Shown here in pieces: positions 47,666-60,325 of a DNA stretch of 64,000 bases. The DNA is from Rhodamnia argentea (taxonomy: Eukaryota; Streptophyta; Magnoliopsida; Myrtales; Myrtaceae): assembly GCF_020921035.1 (NCBI RefSeq), contig NC_063151.1, positions 34,726,934 through 34,790,933 on the forward strand. The letters are read 5' to 3'. The position numbers were made by a program, and so were the translations under genes. How positions within the stretch are numbered: the stretch's first letter is position 1; the number at the start of each line of letters is the position of its first letter. Below the pieces are notes generated by a model. The model saw only the letters and a list, made by a program, of their open reading frames with translations, was not told where the DNA came from and made no database searches.

Positions 47666-48246
47666 ATAGGTTCGTCTCTCGGTCTCCGTTATTTTTGTCA
47701 ATGAAACCACAAGTCAGAAACGGAGGTGGTAGTGCCGGCTGTCGAGGAAAATAAAGGTCTTTCCTGTCGAGTAGGAAACTATGGCATTCTTGAGTAAAGA
47801 CCGATTGTTGGAATGTTCATGTCGAAATCGAAGTTTTTATCTGCCGGGTATGTATTGATAAATGAATAAGTGAGAATTGAGGAGATAGTAGACAATGTTT
47901 GTTTGAAAGTAATGGTTGAAGAGTCGGCGATAGGATTTCTTGCCTATCAAAAGTTGCTTGTCCACAACTGAAGAACTTATGCATGAATCTCCGGATAACT
48001 GTGGCGGCCAGTCGGTTGATTCGGATCCTGTGCGCAACATCACAAAGATCATAGGAAATGAAAGTTAAACATGAGTAATTCAGCTCAAGAATCAAATTCA
48101 TCATTCATTGTGCTTTGAGTGATCATTTGAAATCAAATTTAACATCTTTCGAGTGAGTTATTATTTTCTTTTTCGAGAGCTGTGTGTAAATATTGCGATA
48201 CCCTTCCAGAGTCAATAAGTCTAGGGGAGTCAATCAAGCATAATAA
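47666..48246. other. 3' flank of the fructokinase gene
   Basis: Likely contains the 3' untranslated region. No other gene is seen. Confidence 0.45.
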
Positions 48247-48839
48247 TTGGGTCCTAAATTTTTTAATTAGATCAATTTAGTTCTAAATTTTTTGTATTGG
48301 TACTAATCAAGTTCATCCAGCCAAATGTGGACGTCGGTTGTTTGACGTGGCATGATCAAAGCTAATGTGAACATTGTTAATAATATGTTAATAGTTTTTT
48401 CTTTCTTTTTCTTTCTTTTATGTTATTTTCTTTGGTTGATGGCTGGCAAGGGCCACTAACCGATCCTCACTAGATTGGATTAAGGGCCACAAGCCCTCGC
48501 TCGATCCGGGCTTCGCAGCATCGCCCATATTAGGTGAGGGTCGCAGCGCCCTCGGCTGTCCTAGATTTGGCGAGGTGTCACGGCCCTCGTAGGCCCATAG
48601 TAAAATAAAAAAGAGTAAAAATAAGAAAAAAGAATAAAAAAATTATTTAAAAAGTCAAAGTATTATTAGAAATATCTACGTCGGCGCCGGTCATGCCATC
48701 GAGACATTGGCGATTTTCAATCAAAATTGACCGGATGAATTCAATTAGTACTAATGCAAAAAGATTAGGACATGAGTCCAATTAAAGGTTTTGAATTGGT
48801 ACCAATACGATAAGTAGATGACTTTTTTATATTTTTCCC
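48247..48839. mobile_element. Foldback element with GC-rich core
   Basis: Arms: 'caatttagttctaaattttt' and 'ccaaatgtggacgtcggttg' on the left; 'caaaattgaccggatgaatt' and 'gattaggacatgagtccaat' on the right. The core at 48430-48600 has 'gcgagg' and 'ccctcg' repeats. The flanking GCATAAT (48238-48244 and 48840-48846) is a likely target duplication. The left terminal 20 bp typical of the family are missing. Confidence 0.8.
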
Positions 48840-48996
48840 GCATAATGTAAGTTCTAAAAAAAGTCTCTCTTTAAGAATCACGGTTAGGCAAATGCCATCT
48901 AAAGAAGTGCAAGGTTTCAAATTCCGATTTTGTCCATGCAACACAACGTCCTGGGATTAATCTACTTTGACTTGCGAAAGCTTGTTCGGGACATGT

Positions 48997-49332
48997 GGGA
49001 GAATTACCCAAAAAATCCTAAACTTATTGCAATTGTGCCCATTCATTACTAAACTTTTTTTTTAATAAATTCAATCCTAAACCTTTTGCATCTATGTCAA
49101 TTCAGTTCACTTGGTCAGCCGATATTGACATGGCACTGTCGGCGCTTACATGAACATTTTTAGAAATATTATAATATTTTTAAAATTTTGTGATTTTTTT
49201 TTTTAGATTTTTTTTTCTTCCAACCCTAGGGCCGACGAAGCTTAGGACTGAATTGGCAAAAAAAAAAAAGATTTATGATTGAATTAACTCAATTACGATT
49301 GTTTAGATTTATGACTGTTTTGATAATTTCCC
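48997..49332. mobile_element. Short foldback element
   Basis: The left terminus 'gggagaattacccaaaaaat' matches the right terminus 'gttttgataatttccc' reversed. The right arm lacks the inner half present in other copies, so there was an internal deletion. Confidence 0.75.
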
Positions 49333-50562
49333 TTAAGACATCCTATGACCACACGCCACACAAAAGAACTGCCCTGTGAAAACTCGAGTGCCAAAGTCAT
49401 CCGTTGGAGGCTCCGACAACTTGTCTGGACTCGTGGTGATCAACGACGTTGGATCAGGTGGATAGCTAATTAGCTACCGAGCTCCAATCGAAGAGCTAAA
49501 CGCATTCAATACACTCGAGGATCAGATGGAACACATCGGTACCGACCTTTTTTAAGGAAATTGTACCATCCATTGATGTTTGTCACATCATGTTGCCTAA
49601 ACGGATTCGATGTTGACAATGACCGTATGATGTTCCCTAGAAATTTAGTAAGCCATCCACCAGCTCGAACTCCCAAACAAATTGATGTTACCAAAACAGG
49701 AGATAGACGGAATTAAAATTCTTCATTTTTGTTTTGGATAATGACGCATATAGTCCTTGAATTTTGGCTTTACGAGCAACGTAATCCCCAGCTTTAACCA
49801 AATGTGCATTGTGATTCCTCAACTTTCAATTTGTTCAATATAATTCATAAATTTTTAGAACATGTTTAATTTAATCCATAAATTATATAAAAATGTTCAA
49901 TATTGTCCTTCGAGCAAAATAAAATTTAAAGATCGCATTGCACATTTGACGACAGTTCAATGACTATATTGAATAAATTATGAGTTCGGATATTACATTA
50001 CACGTTGAGCCAAAGTTCATAGATTATTTGTGCCATTTTCCAACAAAAAAAAAAGTCGGACCTTTAAGGTTGGTTAGCGAAGCTAATCTCCGCCTTAATC
50101 CGTGATCATCCACGTCCTCTCCAACCGAAGCCGCCAATACCCAAAGTGGGAATGTGAGCAGAGATGATGGTTGAACAGCCAGAAGAAGCGGCTCTCCTCA
50201 ATAAGAAAAAGATCCCCGTCATTGAACTTGTGGCGCTCTTGTGCCGTCGATTAAGGAATTAGGAGGAAGACGTTAATGGCGAATCGCCGTTGAACCGTCG
50301 GTCGATCGTGCGCCATGCAATGACGATGGCGAGGCAAGGACCACCAAATCAATTGCACCTTCGACTTCGTATCCAAACACGTGTCGCTTGGCTGGCGGGT
50401 TCGGGTTGGGCACCGACACATGTACCGCTCGAAGAGATGCCACGTGTAAGATGCCATGCTGCTTTAGGCCCTCGTGGGTATGTGCTTGGGCCTAACCAAT
50501 CGTGGTGCACGATGGGTGTGACTAGTTACTAACTCGAGTCATCAATTCATGTACCTAAATTC
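49333..50562. other. Intergenic, no gene recognised
   Basis: Open stretches on both strands at 50251-50530 overlap each other and have no domain. 49740-50040 contains repeated phrases of the type 'aatttataaatttttagaac', perhaps an old repeat. Confidence 0.4.
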
Positions 50563-51409
50563 GGGAAATATTACAATCTTTTCAAATATATTATGTTTGT
50601 GATAATTTAATTCTAAACCTTTTAATTTGGTTAATTGAGTCCTAAATCTTTTAACAATTTGCCAAGTAATCCATCCAATCGATTTTGACCAAAAATCGTT
50701 GACGAGGACACCATACGTCCCGTATGACATGGCCGGTACCAATGTAGACAATTATTTTAACTTTATAATATTTCCAAAATCATTCATTTGGTTATCATTT
50801 TGTTTTATTCTTTTCTTCTTTCTTCCTTCTTTTCATTTTCTTTTTTCGGGCGAGGGTCGCTAGAGCTCGCAAGCCACCGGGTGGGGTTCGCCCATTGCTA
50901 TGATGGTCCGAGCAAGGCCAACCTCGCCATGGCCTCATCGATTGTGGGCGAGGCCGCCTTGCCATGGCCTTGCGTTCGATCGGCAAAGGCGACCTCGTGC
51001 GCGGCCGTTATGATTTGGGCGAGCCCGGCCTCACAATGGTCTCGATGGCCACAACCCTCTCCAGCGTCCGACGAGGGCTTTACAACCATTGCCCGGTGGC
51101 CAGCGAGCTCCGACGACCCTCGCCGGCCACAATGAACCAAAAAAAAAAAAAAAACAAAAGGAAAAGACAAGGCAAGAATAAATAAATAAATGATTCGAAA
51201 AACATACAAATTTCAAAAAAATTATTCACATCAACGCCGATCATGTCACATAGGATAACCGGGGTCGACGTTAGCGAGTTTCAGCCAAAATTGGCCGAAA
51301 TGACTACAATTGCAAAGTATCAAAAGATTTAAGACTAAATTAGCAAAATTAAAAGATTTAGAAGTGAATTGACGTTAATTCATAAATTTAGGAACTTCTT
51401 TAATCTTCC
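50563..51409. mobile_element. Long foldback element with extended GC-rich core
   Basis: The left end is 'gggaaatattacaatc' and the right end 'ctttaatcttcc'. The arms have 'gataatttaattctaaacct' and 'aattagcaaaattaaaagat'. The core (50840-51130) is the longest of the family here and is open in several frames on both strands because of its GC bias. That openness is not evidence of a gene. Confidence 0.75.
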
Positions 51410-53100
51410 AATCTATCTCGTGGGGGACCAGGTGGGATGCATCATTACTTGGCGTGAGATTTCGAATTCCACCACCCTTCCATACAAATCTTTTGCTGTC
51501 GACCTTTTTTGGCAAATATGGCAGTTCCATCTTGAAAGACACGGGCAGTCATCACGAGATAAGATCTTAATTTAGTATGGCAAATGCATACGATTCGTCG
51601 AATCAGGGTGATGAAACACAGACTTAGAACGGGTTTCCTCAATTCGAGAGGATCCTGATCCCGTCTCATTAGGGCAAATTTACAGCAAAATTTAGGGCAA
51701 GAAAAAGGCAACCTTTGTGGCATCAGATTTGATTTTACAGCAATTATTGAACTAGAGGACAGCATTTGTTGTCATTATTTTTTTCAAATTAAGATATAAT
51801 TGGCTTCGCTTTTGCCAAGTTTAGCTTTGGCCAATGAGGAGAGGTTGTTGGGAATTAAGGAGAGTTGGAGGGTGACCGAACCACTAATCACACATTCCAC
51901 CATGGTCTGATTTTGGACATTAACACTACTGATTCCCGAAAAGTCATAAACCTGAAACCCTAACAAGATTTGGGTTATTACTAATTACTCTTGTTCCGAT
52001 GTTTTTCTTGTCACATACAAGGAAGATTTTTCAGTTATCATTGTAATCAATAAGGTGATAAATCGCCAATGTAAACAATCAATTAAGGAGATTAATGGTC
52101 TTATTAAATCCATTGTGAAAGAGAAAAGAAACCTCCCTCAAAATGCAATCCACAGAGTGACATGAATTTCGATCAATATAATTATATTATCCTCGAATAT
52201 CTTTTATTTAATTGCCATATTACTTCAATGCTTACTAAATTAGAATTTTCTTTTCTTTTCGTGATAGCAATCCGTGTCGTGTCGTGTTAATTATGTTGCA
52301 TCGAAATGGAGATATACTTTTCATACGGTTAATCCGAACACAACACCGTTCGATAAACATGTCGAACTGCCTCGACACGAACACGACATACCTAATAAAG
52401 CTAATTACTCAACACGGCACAATTAATACGATTATCAAACATGTCACTGCAATAAATTTTTATATTTGCAATTATTCCTTTTGGCACCTGCGTTATTTTT
52501 ATTAAACCTCTAAAGATGGAAACATTTTTAAATATGAGCATTTGCGTCGAAAATTAGTGGCCTAAGCTAATCCTGTAAATGTTAGAATTCGACACATAAT
52601 CAAATCGAAGTAAGACGTAAAGCAACAAAGAGAAATCGAGATGCGAGTGGGCATCCTCGCCAGGGTGTCTCCTCGAATCCTCGCCCGCTCAGCATAGAGC
52701 GAAACCCATGTGTTTCCTATCACGTAGAAAGTATGAATCACGTTTCAACAGTGAAAAGTCTCACTTAAAACAAAAGCCGAACTTGTCAAGTCCATTAAGC
52801 ATTGGATTTTGCCTTTTGGTCCTTTCTCTTTGGTCGTCTTATTTTGTCATCATCCGAAACTTCGAACAAGCCTTTTTTTGTGGGCTTCTTCTTGCCCACT
52901 TCACCTTTGACAGACCGAATCTCTTTCTTCCTCGCAACCAACACTCATCTCCCTCCTCTCTTCTGGAATTCTATAATGGATCTCCCTCTAATTTAAGCGG
53001 GGTTCATCACCTAATTCACTTTATAAATGTCACTAAACTAAAGCTATTATAAGCCCCAGATCACGTTTTATTTGTTATTCGCATTCTCTCCCCTCCCTGT
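51410..53100. other. Intergenic, no gene recognised
   Basis: Open stretches such as 52708-53052 and minus 51445-51765 show no recognisable domain. Confidence 0.4.
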
Positions 53101-53427
53101 CTCTCTCTCGACTACTCGCATTGCTTAGCATTGTCAGATTTCGATGCGTACACCTTCTGTGTATGCAGATTTCGCATACATTGCCCGTCCCTGTCTCTCT
53201 CTCTTTCACTGAGAAATTCGCCATCAACGTCCAAGTAGAAGTGCTTTTGTTTTCTTTTCGCACGGTGTTTTTCTCTCTCCACCTGTCTTTGTCTGTGTCT
53301 CACCTCTGCTTTAGAGGCTCCTCCTGGGTTTCTGTGCTCTCTCGGTGAGAAATTTTTTTTTTTTTGGAGTCTAATCTCAGTGAGATTTCGCTTCAAGGAA
53401 AAGCAAGGTGAAAGAAAAGGAGGGAGA
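53101..53427 (+). promoter_or_regulatory. Probable 5' leader of the RLCK gene
   Basis: CT-rich tracts (53095-53109 and 53190-53205) and 'ttctctctcc' stretches are typical of plant leaders. A homopolymer T run lies at 53352-53364. No TATA position could be fixed. Confidence 0.35.
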
Positions 53428-56378
53428 ATGGGGATTTCCCAAGAGACCTGCAATGTCTCACAAGCTCCAAACACTCCCTCATCCTTTGGGCATTACTGTT
53501 TCGAGCCTAATGAGTTCAAGAAAGTGAGACCCAGTTTGAGGAACATGATTTGGGATCTTGGATTGTCCTGTTTTCTTCCCAAGAGTGGCCACAGCGATGA
53601 GAATGACGATAAAGATCAAAACTTGGAGCACAACAAGGCGTGGCTTCTCGCAGAATCAGGAGGGTGTGGCGCCCGGTTGACCAGCGTTGACCCCCAGTCC
53701 GTTCACTCGTCCTTCAGGTTCAGCATCTGCTCTCAGGTCGAGCTGGAGTCCATGAACTTGAATTCCTCCGATGCTGCGACCATTTTGATGGTGAATTTGG
53801 ACAATGGCTTGGAGAGTCATGAGCAGGAGCAGAAATGGAGGCGGATTGAGACATTGGAGAAGAGCATCACTCCTCTTACCAATACACTGATCAGGTTCAG
53901 CTACAGCCAAATTGTCTCTGCCACCCGAAATTTCTCCAAAGGTACTTAATTGGGTGGAGAAAGATTAGCTGAATTCATTCTATGTGTGTATTTTGAAGCA
54001 TGGTCAGTCATGGTGCGTAATAATGCAGAAGACTCGTGAGGTCTGTAAATACTCTTCAGGATTAGAATTGGGTCTTTTTTAGGCCCAACTTGATGCGTTG
54101 GTTTGATTTGTTATTTTATTTTACTGAGATTGACGTGTTGTCTGGAGCTGTGGCTGATTTTGTTTATAACGGGGTAGGCAGGGTTCTGGGAAGAGGGGCT
54201 TTGAGCTACGTGTTCAGAGGCAGAACTGGGGTTTTGAGGACTTCTGTGGCTGTGAAACGTTTGGACAAAGAAGACAAGGAGTGTGCGAAGGCATTTTGCA
54301 GAGAACTGATGATTGCAAGCTCCCTTCGCCACCCTAATGTCGTTCCTTTAGTTGGGTTCTGCATGGACTCCGAGGAGGGCTTCTTCTTGGTGTACAAGTA
54401 TGTCTCCGGCGGAAGTTTAGGGCGCCATTTGCACGGTACGGTATATTTTCTTACCTTTTCAGGGCTTATTTTCTGTGTTCAAGTGTATGAATTGAAGTGG
54501 TTTCTGAAATTTTGTGTTGCAGACAAGAAGAAAGGACTGAAGGGTCGTTCAACGCTTCCATGGTCGATGAGGTATAAAGTTGCAGTTGGGATTGCAGAAG
54601 CTATAGCATATTTGCATAGCGGTACAGAAAGATGTGTTGTCCATAGAGATATTAAACCTTCGAATATACTCCTTTCAGCCAACAAAAAACCCAAGGTGAG
54701 ATATAGGCGTCCCCAAAATGTTACCCTGTTCGATAATTTATTGAGAAAAAAGGAAGTCATATGCATGCGATTGTAATCGATTTCTGAATCGGGAATGAAT
54801 TTGCAGCTGTGTGATTTCGGACTTGCTACATGGACACCAGCACCTTCAATCCCTTTCCTGTGCAAGACTGTGAAAGGAACCTTTGGGTAATCATCTAAAG
54901 AAAGCTTCTCCTATGAGCAGAACAAAGCAATGGTCTTTCTGCATTTGAGTTTGAGTCTCTTTCTGCTTCACCCATTTACTGTTTACATGAATGAGCAGCT
55001 ATTTGGCACCTGAATATTTCCAGCACGGAAAGGTATCGGACAAGATGGATGTCTACGCTTACGGAGTTGTCTTGTTGGAGTTAATAACCGGTCGAAAACC
55101 AATTGAAGCAAGAAGGCCGTCCGGAGAGGAGAACTTGGTGCTGTGGGTAGGTTAACATGCTCAATCTGTTGCCTTTTTAATTCCTTTTAACTTCATGAGG
55201 GCTGAATGTATTGGTCCTCATTCAGTGGCTAGTTAAGAAACATGGGAAGCAAGGTTAGGTCCTCCTATAAATCTATGTTAATGGGGGTGAACCACCTTTA
55301 ACTGGGACCACTCTGGAGCCTGGGCTTTGTGTCTAGTCCATATGGACGCCACATACCTACGATTTTTTAGAATATCTCTTACCAGTCTAATGATATCTAT
55401 GGGGTCGATGAGTAAATGCAAACAGATGCCATTATTGCCACATTTCAAGCTAACAAGATACATGTTGATAGGAGCAATATTCTGGTTCGGATGGTTTTCC
55501 AAAGTATAGACTGGCTACTGTTTGAGAAGGTTTTTGAGTGTAGGAATTTATCGAGACCGTCAGCTCCGTGAAGTCTCTTCTTATCAGAGCTTGCTTAGAA
55601 ATCTTCGCGGTTGTTCGCCTTAGTGCTATCACCATATTTGCCTTAAAATAGGAAATCACTGGAAAGTAGCATAGAAGTTCTTAACTTGGCAAATTATCCA
55701 GCTAGAATACTGTGATCCTGATGTCTAATGTGCTTTTTGCTAAGAGCCACTCTACTCTCAAGCTGGATTGCATGTGTTAATGTACATTTTGCTAGATGTA
55801 CTGAATTGATACAACACCGAGAAGAAATTGTGAGTGATAGGTTACTTTCAAGGATGTGCATACTTCTATTTTTTTTTATATAAAGAAGAAGATGAAAAGA
55901 GAAAAGTACAAATGCTTATGAGCAGAATGATCATTGACAAGTGATCAGCAAAAGCTGAAACCTAACATTTGCATTATACTGTGATCTTTGCCTAGCTGCT
56001 AGTTAGTTAACACATTTTTGGCAGGCAAAGCCTCTCCTAAATAAAGGCATAGGAGCGATAGAAGAGCTGGGCGATCCGAGGCTGAGACGCACTTTGAAAA
56101 GCCACAAGCAAATCGCTCGAATGATTCAAGCAGCTGCGGCATGCATAATTAGCGAAGAATCCCGGAGACCGGGCATTGAAGAGGTCGCTGCTATTCTAAG
56201 AGGGGACGACGAACCTATTTTGGCCAGTAAAAAGAAGTCTGGCTTCCCAGGAAACGGATTTGTAGTGGATTATCTCACACAACTGCATCAGACCAAGAGC
56301 GAGATGAACAAACACTTGGCCCTAGCTATGCTTGGAGTTTCGGAGTTTGAGGACGACGATTACTTCTGCTATCAATGA
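53428..56378 (+). CDS. Receptor-like cytoplasmic Ser/Thr protein kinase
   Basis: Six exons: 53428-53941, 54178-54435, 54523-54695, 54807-54886, 54999-55146 and 56025-56378. The frame is continuous and yields 508 residues. The N-terminal 150 residues have no membrane segment or signal peptide and no domain I recognise. The kinase domain starts near residue 160 ([20 protein letters not shown]). Key features are the Gly-rich loop [15 protein letters not shown] with the ATP Lys, [12 protein letters not shown] (RD catalytic loop), LCDFGLA (Mg-binding Asp) and GTFGYLAPEY (activation segment end), so the kinase should be active. Absence of an ectodomain makes it an RLCK that would relay a signal from another receptor; the exact subfamily is not certain. 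A DDDYFCYQ tail ends the protein. The N-terminus MGISQETC has a Gly after Met and a nearby Cys, but Glu at the key Ser/Thr position makes myristoylation doubtful. Confidence 0.93.
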
Positions 56379-57281
56379 CATACAGTGCCAAGTCGCTACC
56401 TTTTTTAACCATTTCTTTTGCTTTGCTTGAACTAGAGGTTTCTGTGGAGATCGGAGTCGCAAAGATTGCTGGAAATATGTAAATTTTCGGAACTCTTCTG
56501 GTCCGATTGCGTGTGTACATAACTTCAAAGCTTGTATTGAGAAACTGTGAATCTGGTACAGATTTTTTCAGTTAACAGTCCCGGAAAAAGATTGATATGG
56601 TCATGGAGGATACATACAGAATCCCTCCAGGTATACTGTAGAAATGGAAAATTAGGCAAGCCAAGATTGCTGCAATTGCTTTGAGATTTAGGTGAACCAG
56701 ACAAGCCTTTAGGAAATTAGAACGAGGAGGACGCAAAGATAAGGGTAGGTGGGAAGTCCTTGGGTAGAAGCTAATGATCACAAGCTTTTCAATGTGCAAG
56801 AAGCCAAGTCACTCTAATGTCTCCTTCGTCCACCAAATCTCCCGTTGAAGTAGGGACGAGAAAGAGACACTTTTGAGTTGCTCTTGAGCAGACCCAGAAG
56901 CCCAAAAAAAAAAAAATTAGAACAGGATCCGACTGTTTAACTACCTGTCCCAATGAAACAGGGGCATCTCACCTGTATGTCGAAATTAATAAATGAATAA
57001 GACATCAAGTTGCTCTAGAGAAAGCATAAAGATGAGTTCATCGATTAGCATACACTAACTGATTAATCGATAAGAATGCAGACCCCAACAGGGGAAAAGA
57101 CACAAGAGATTAATGCAATTTACTTGATTTGTTTACCTAACAACAACAGCAAGGAACTTTCAGCTAACGTGAACGTGATGTGTTGTGGATATGATAATTG
57201 CTGAAGTTCCTCAACCATGTGGTTATGATAGGAAAATTTTGGTCAATCATAATGTCACAAAGACCCTTTAGAGCTTCTAAT
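56379..57281. other. Convergent 3' flanks of RLCK and polcalcin genes
   Basis: Both genes end into this stretch from opposite sides. No other gene is visible. Confidence 0.5.
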
Positions 57282-57536
57282 TTAGAAGATCTTGGCAACA
57301 TCCTTCATCAAGCCCGGGTTGGCGAGGGCGAAGTCGGTGAACTCCTGGTAAGAGATGAAGCCGTCGCCATCGGTGTCGATCTCGGCCATCATGCGCTTGA
57401 CCTCGTCCCCAGTGACGGAGCCGAGGGTCTTGAGCGCGTCGCCGAGCTCGGCGGCGGAGATTTTGCCATCCCCGTTGGCGTCGAACCGCTTGAAGATCCG
57501 GTCCCTCTCGGCCTTGGCAGTTGCATCGTCCGCCAT
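57282..57536 (-). CDS. Polcalcin, two-EF-hand pollen calcium-binding protein
   Basis: A single open frame of 84 residues from ATG at 57534-57536 to TAA at 57282-57284. Length and layout match polcalcins: a short charged N-terminus, EF-hand 1 with DANGDGKISAAE, a linker with LKTLGSV, EF-hand 2 with DTDGDGFISYQE, and the family ending LMKDVAKIF. Both loops have full sets of acidic ligands. Polcalcins are cytosolic Ca2+ buffers or sensors expressed in pollen and are known as cross-reactive pollen allergens (Phl p 7 and Bet v 4 family). It is convergent with the RLCK gene. Coding GC is clearly above its flanks. Pollen expression is family knowledge and not shown by the sequence. Confidence 0.95.
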   Translation of the reverse strand: MADDATAKAERDRIFKRFDANGDGKISAAELGDALKTLGSVTGDEVKRMMAEIDTDGDGFISYQEFTDFALANPGLMKDVAKIF

Positions 57537-58512
57537 TGTCTCGGCCCGCGTTCCCTCGAAACCCTTTCTTCCGAACTTCTCTTAGAAGCGAGGAGGATGC
57601 GAGTAAATCGAAACGGTTGTGGAGTGAAAAATGTGAAATTGGGTGCTGGTTCTTAAAGGGGTTTGGTTTCTAAAGTAAGCTAGGGGCTGGCCTTTACGAT
57701 CGGAATCGGTCAAAAGCATGAGGAACGGATCGCCTTTGAGTGGGGCGACTGTTTTTAGCAGGATCCGCCATGTCAAACTGGGACAAAAGCCTTGTTAAAA
57801 AAGCAAATTTGGCCAAAATTAGGCACTTGGTCTTCGATGCAATTCTGTGATGGGATTGGATCAGCCAGCTAGATTAAACCCTAATCTGAATTCAAGTGGG
57901 TTCGCGAGAATTTCAAGTTTCAAGCGAAACAAGGCATTACGGATGTTAAATCAAATGAATTAAGTTACGGAGCATTCGAGTTCTTTTTCAATACATAAAG
58001 TGCAAATAGATCTTCCATAACTACGCCTAGCTCGAATTTTAGCTCCTTACACGAAGAGTGAGGCTGATGGTGTGATTCATGATATAAAGTTAACATGTAT
58101 TACGAGGTTGGCGTATGGTTGTACGAATGGATTTCCACGTTGGACATGGTAAGAGTATAGAAAAATCTCATCTCCGGCCTATTTGATGACCTAATAAAAA
58201 AGCATACGAGTCGGCTATCCTGTATGATAAATTTACTTTGGTGTTACCATCGGATGCTATTGTATATATCAATTCTTTTAGCCGATCTTTACATCATTAA
58301 TACGATGTACAAAAAGACAATTCATTCGCGCAATGTCATGATCTTCAAATAGGATTAGCCAAAATTAATTGTCAAAAAAAAATGTTAAGCTGTAAGCTAA
58401 ACATCTTAAAGACACTTCTTTTATTTTCCTTTTTTTTCCGAGAAAATAATTGTTTGCTTATGACCTATTTAAAGTAATAATATCAAAGATTTGGAAGATT
58501 ACATACAAACGG
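57537..58512. other. Polcalcin 5' region and spacer before the tRNA pair
   Basis: No gene. The polcalcin promoter lies in its first few hundred bases, read leftward, but I could not fix a TATA box. Confidence 0.4.
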
Positions 58513-58594
58513 GTGGGCGTGCCGGAGTGGTTATCGGGCATGACTAGAAATCATGTGGGCTCTGCCCGCGCAGGTTCGAATCCTGCCGCTCACG
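58513..58594 (+). tRNA. tRNA-Ser (anticodon AGA)
   Basis: Acceptor stem GTGGGCG pairs with CGCTCAC (one G-U). The anticodon stem CATGA/TCATG closes the loop CTAGAAA with AGA at 58546-58548. A long variable arm (GGGC/GCCC) typical of class II serine tRNAs and the T arm with GGTTCGAATCC are present. The A and B boxes of the internal promoter are intact. A T-run at about 58605-58609 should terminate RNA polymerase III. Confidence 0.97.
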
Positions 58595-58695
58595 TAATCA
58601 CTAGTCTTTTTCCCTTTTTTATTTTCGTAAACTATTTTATTATCAGATAAAATAAAATTAAAAAACGAAAAGGAAAAAAGAGAGAATTAAAATGA

Positions 58696-58769
58696 CGCTA
58701 GAAGGAGGGCTTGAACCTCCGACCTTGTGGTTAACAGCCACACGCTCTAGCCAACTGAGCTATTCCAGC
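58696..58769 (-). tRNA. tRNA-Asn (anticodon GTT)
   Basis: On the minus strand the acceptor GCTGGAA pairs with TTCTAGC. The D arm has AGCTCAGTTGGCTAGAGC, the anticodon loop is CTGTTAA (58731-58737) and the T arm GGAGG-TTCAAGC-CCTCC. All arms fold and no intron is present. T-runs follow on the minus strand within the 101-bp gap to the serine tRNA. Confidence 0.97.
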
Positions 58770-60040
58770 TTGACGTTCTACCGTTGCAATTTATTTTATT
58801 TACTTAACATTATCGCGATCACGGTCCTTTCTAAATCGATGGGTGGCGACTCTAATTTGGTATCTAGATTCACGATTTTTTCTTCATCCCCGTCAATTAC
58901 TTGAAAGTTGAATCTAGAATTTTGAGAAAATCTTATAGGCCAAGGCATTACTAGCTAGAGACCCCTCGGCCTATGAGATTCGGACGCTACGTTTGCATGA
59001 ACCACATTGCTCTTGCTTCCAACAGAAACTGATCAGATTAGTTAAGCAGAAATAACTAGCAAGTCTCCGGTCATCGCGGCATAATTTACTCGTTTGCTCT
59101 TTTCTTTCGAAATGTGTAAATACTTATCCGTTAGATAGTACAGGTTTCCGTGCGATTACGGGCATATTCCGGATGAACAGACGATATTGTAGAATACAAA
59201 ATCGAACATGGTTCGGTCGGTGTAAGCTACGTCCTTGAGGTGAGCAGCACAAGATTCTATTATTGATACAACGAAGATTACAATCACACTTCACTCACTC
59301 TCAATGTTTCCCAAGCCCAATTATACCCAATAACTCATACATTGTTTAGCCCTCGCAATTCCTCACGAAATGATCACTCAATCTCACAAAGGAATTCACT
59401 AATCTCATAAAAAAAAATTTCGATTTCGACACTCTCGAATTGCCTCTTGGATACTCTTCACAACGAAATAACTTCTTGTGAATAGGCAAGAGTTAAATCT
59501 AGGTAAGGAAATCCACCGACCTATTCAAAATAGAGAACTAGCTCTAACGAGGAAATCTATTCAAATTAGAATGGTTTAAACTCAAGACATAATTTCAATG
59601 AACAGCGCTGTGTTAGTGTTCTTGACTCGAAAGAGCTATATGGGAACAAAAACCACAATCTCAGCAACAGATGCTTTGGAGGTGAATTCAGTGGGCCTCG
59701 CGGCCCATACCTTACCATGAGTTTCCATTGCCAATTTGGCTCATGGGCTATTTCATCATAGTGAGATCTGAGATGGACCTGAGCACTACTGTTCCCTTAA
59801 GAGGTATTAAGGGGGAAGTAAAGCATCGTTCTTTGGACAGTCAATATGCTTAATTTGAGCAATGCTGGACATTTATTAAGAGAGTTCTAGTTAGATTTTG
59901 GTAAATATGTCTAGCATTTCTCAGACACAAATTGCATGGCCATCTAATGATTCATGCATACTATGAGAATACCGTAAAACCCGCATCATTCATTCTCCTT
60001 GTAAATGACCCGCCAATCTTTGATGAGGAGAAAATGTTCA
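58770..60040. other. Intergenic, no gene recognised
   Basis: 59230-59770 may be an LTR-like repeat ('caagattctattattgatac' start), but no partner or coding part was found. Confidence 0.35.
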
Positions 60041-60044
60041 ATCA

Positions 60045-60325
60045 GCCTTAAACTAATTATACATATGGAAATTCAGCCCTAAACGTTCTAATTCTATCAA
60101 TTCGGATCCTAAATGTTTTGAGGCCAATGTAGTCCCTCACGACAATTTTTGCCGGAAATCGCCACCGTGGCAATGTGCCATGTAGGACGGCCAACGGTAG
60201 TAAGATAGCCACATAGGCGACTAAGGGAAAATTGGTCAAATGTGCTACATTGAAATTTCGCGCAAACATTTATGACAAAATTGAAAGGTTTAGGACCGAA
60301 TTGACATCCGTGCAATAGGAACAGA
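60045..60325. mobile_element. Short foldback element, diverged subfamily
   Basis: Left units 'attcagccctaaacgttcta' and 'caattcggatcctaaatgtt' face right units 'aggtttaggaccgaattgac' in reverse. The inner arms have 'ccggaaatcgccaccgtggc' and 'ccacataggcgactaaggga'. It lacks a GC-rich core. Confidence 0.7.

Noticed and set aside
50788..51209. Open frames of about 100-115 codons on both strands
   Set aside because: They lie in the GC-rich core of a foldback transposon and read low-complexity sequence in both directions.
53428..53445. N-myristoylation signal at the start of the RLCK
   Set aside because: Gly follows Met, but position 6 is Glu where Ser or Thr is expected, so the evidence is too weak to state it.
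57198..57656. Plus-strand frame of 152 codons
   Set aside because: Antisense shadow of the polcalcin gene.
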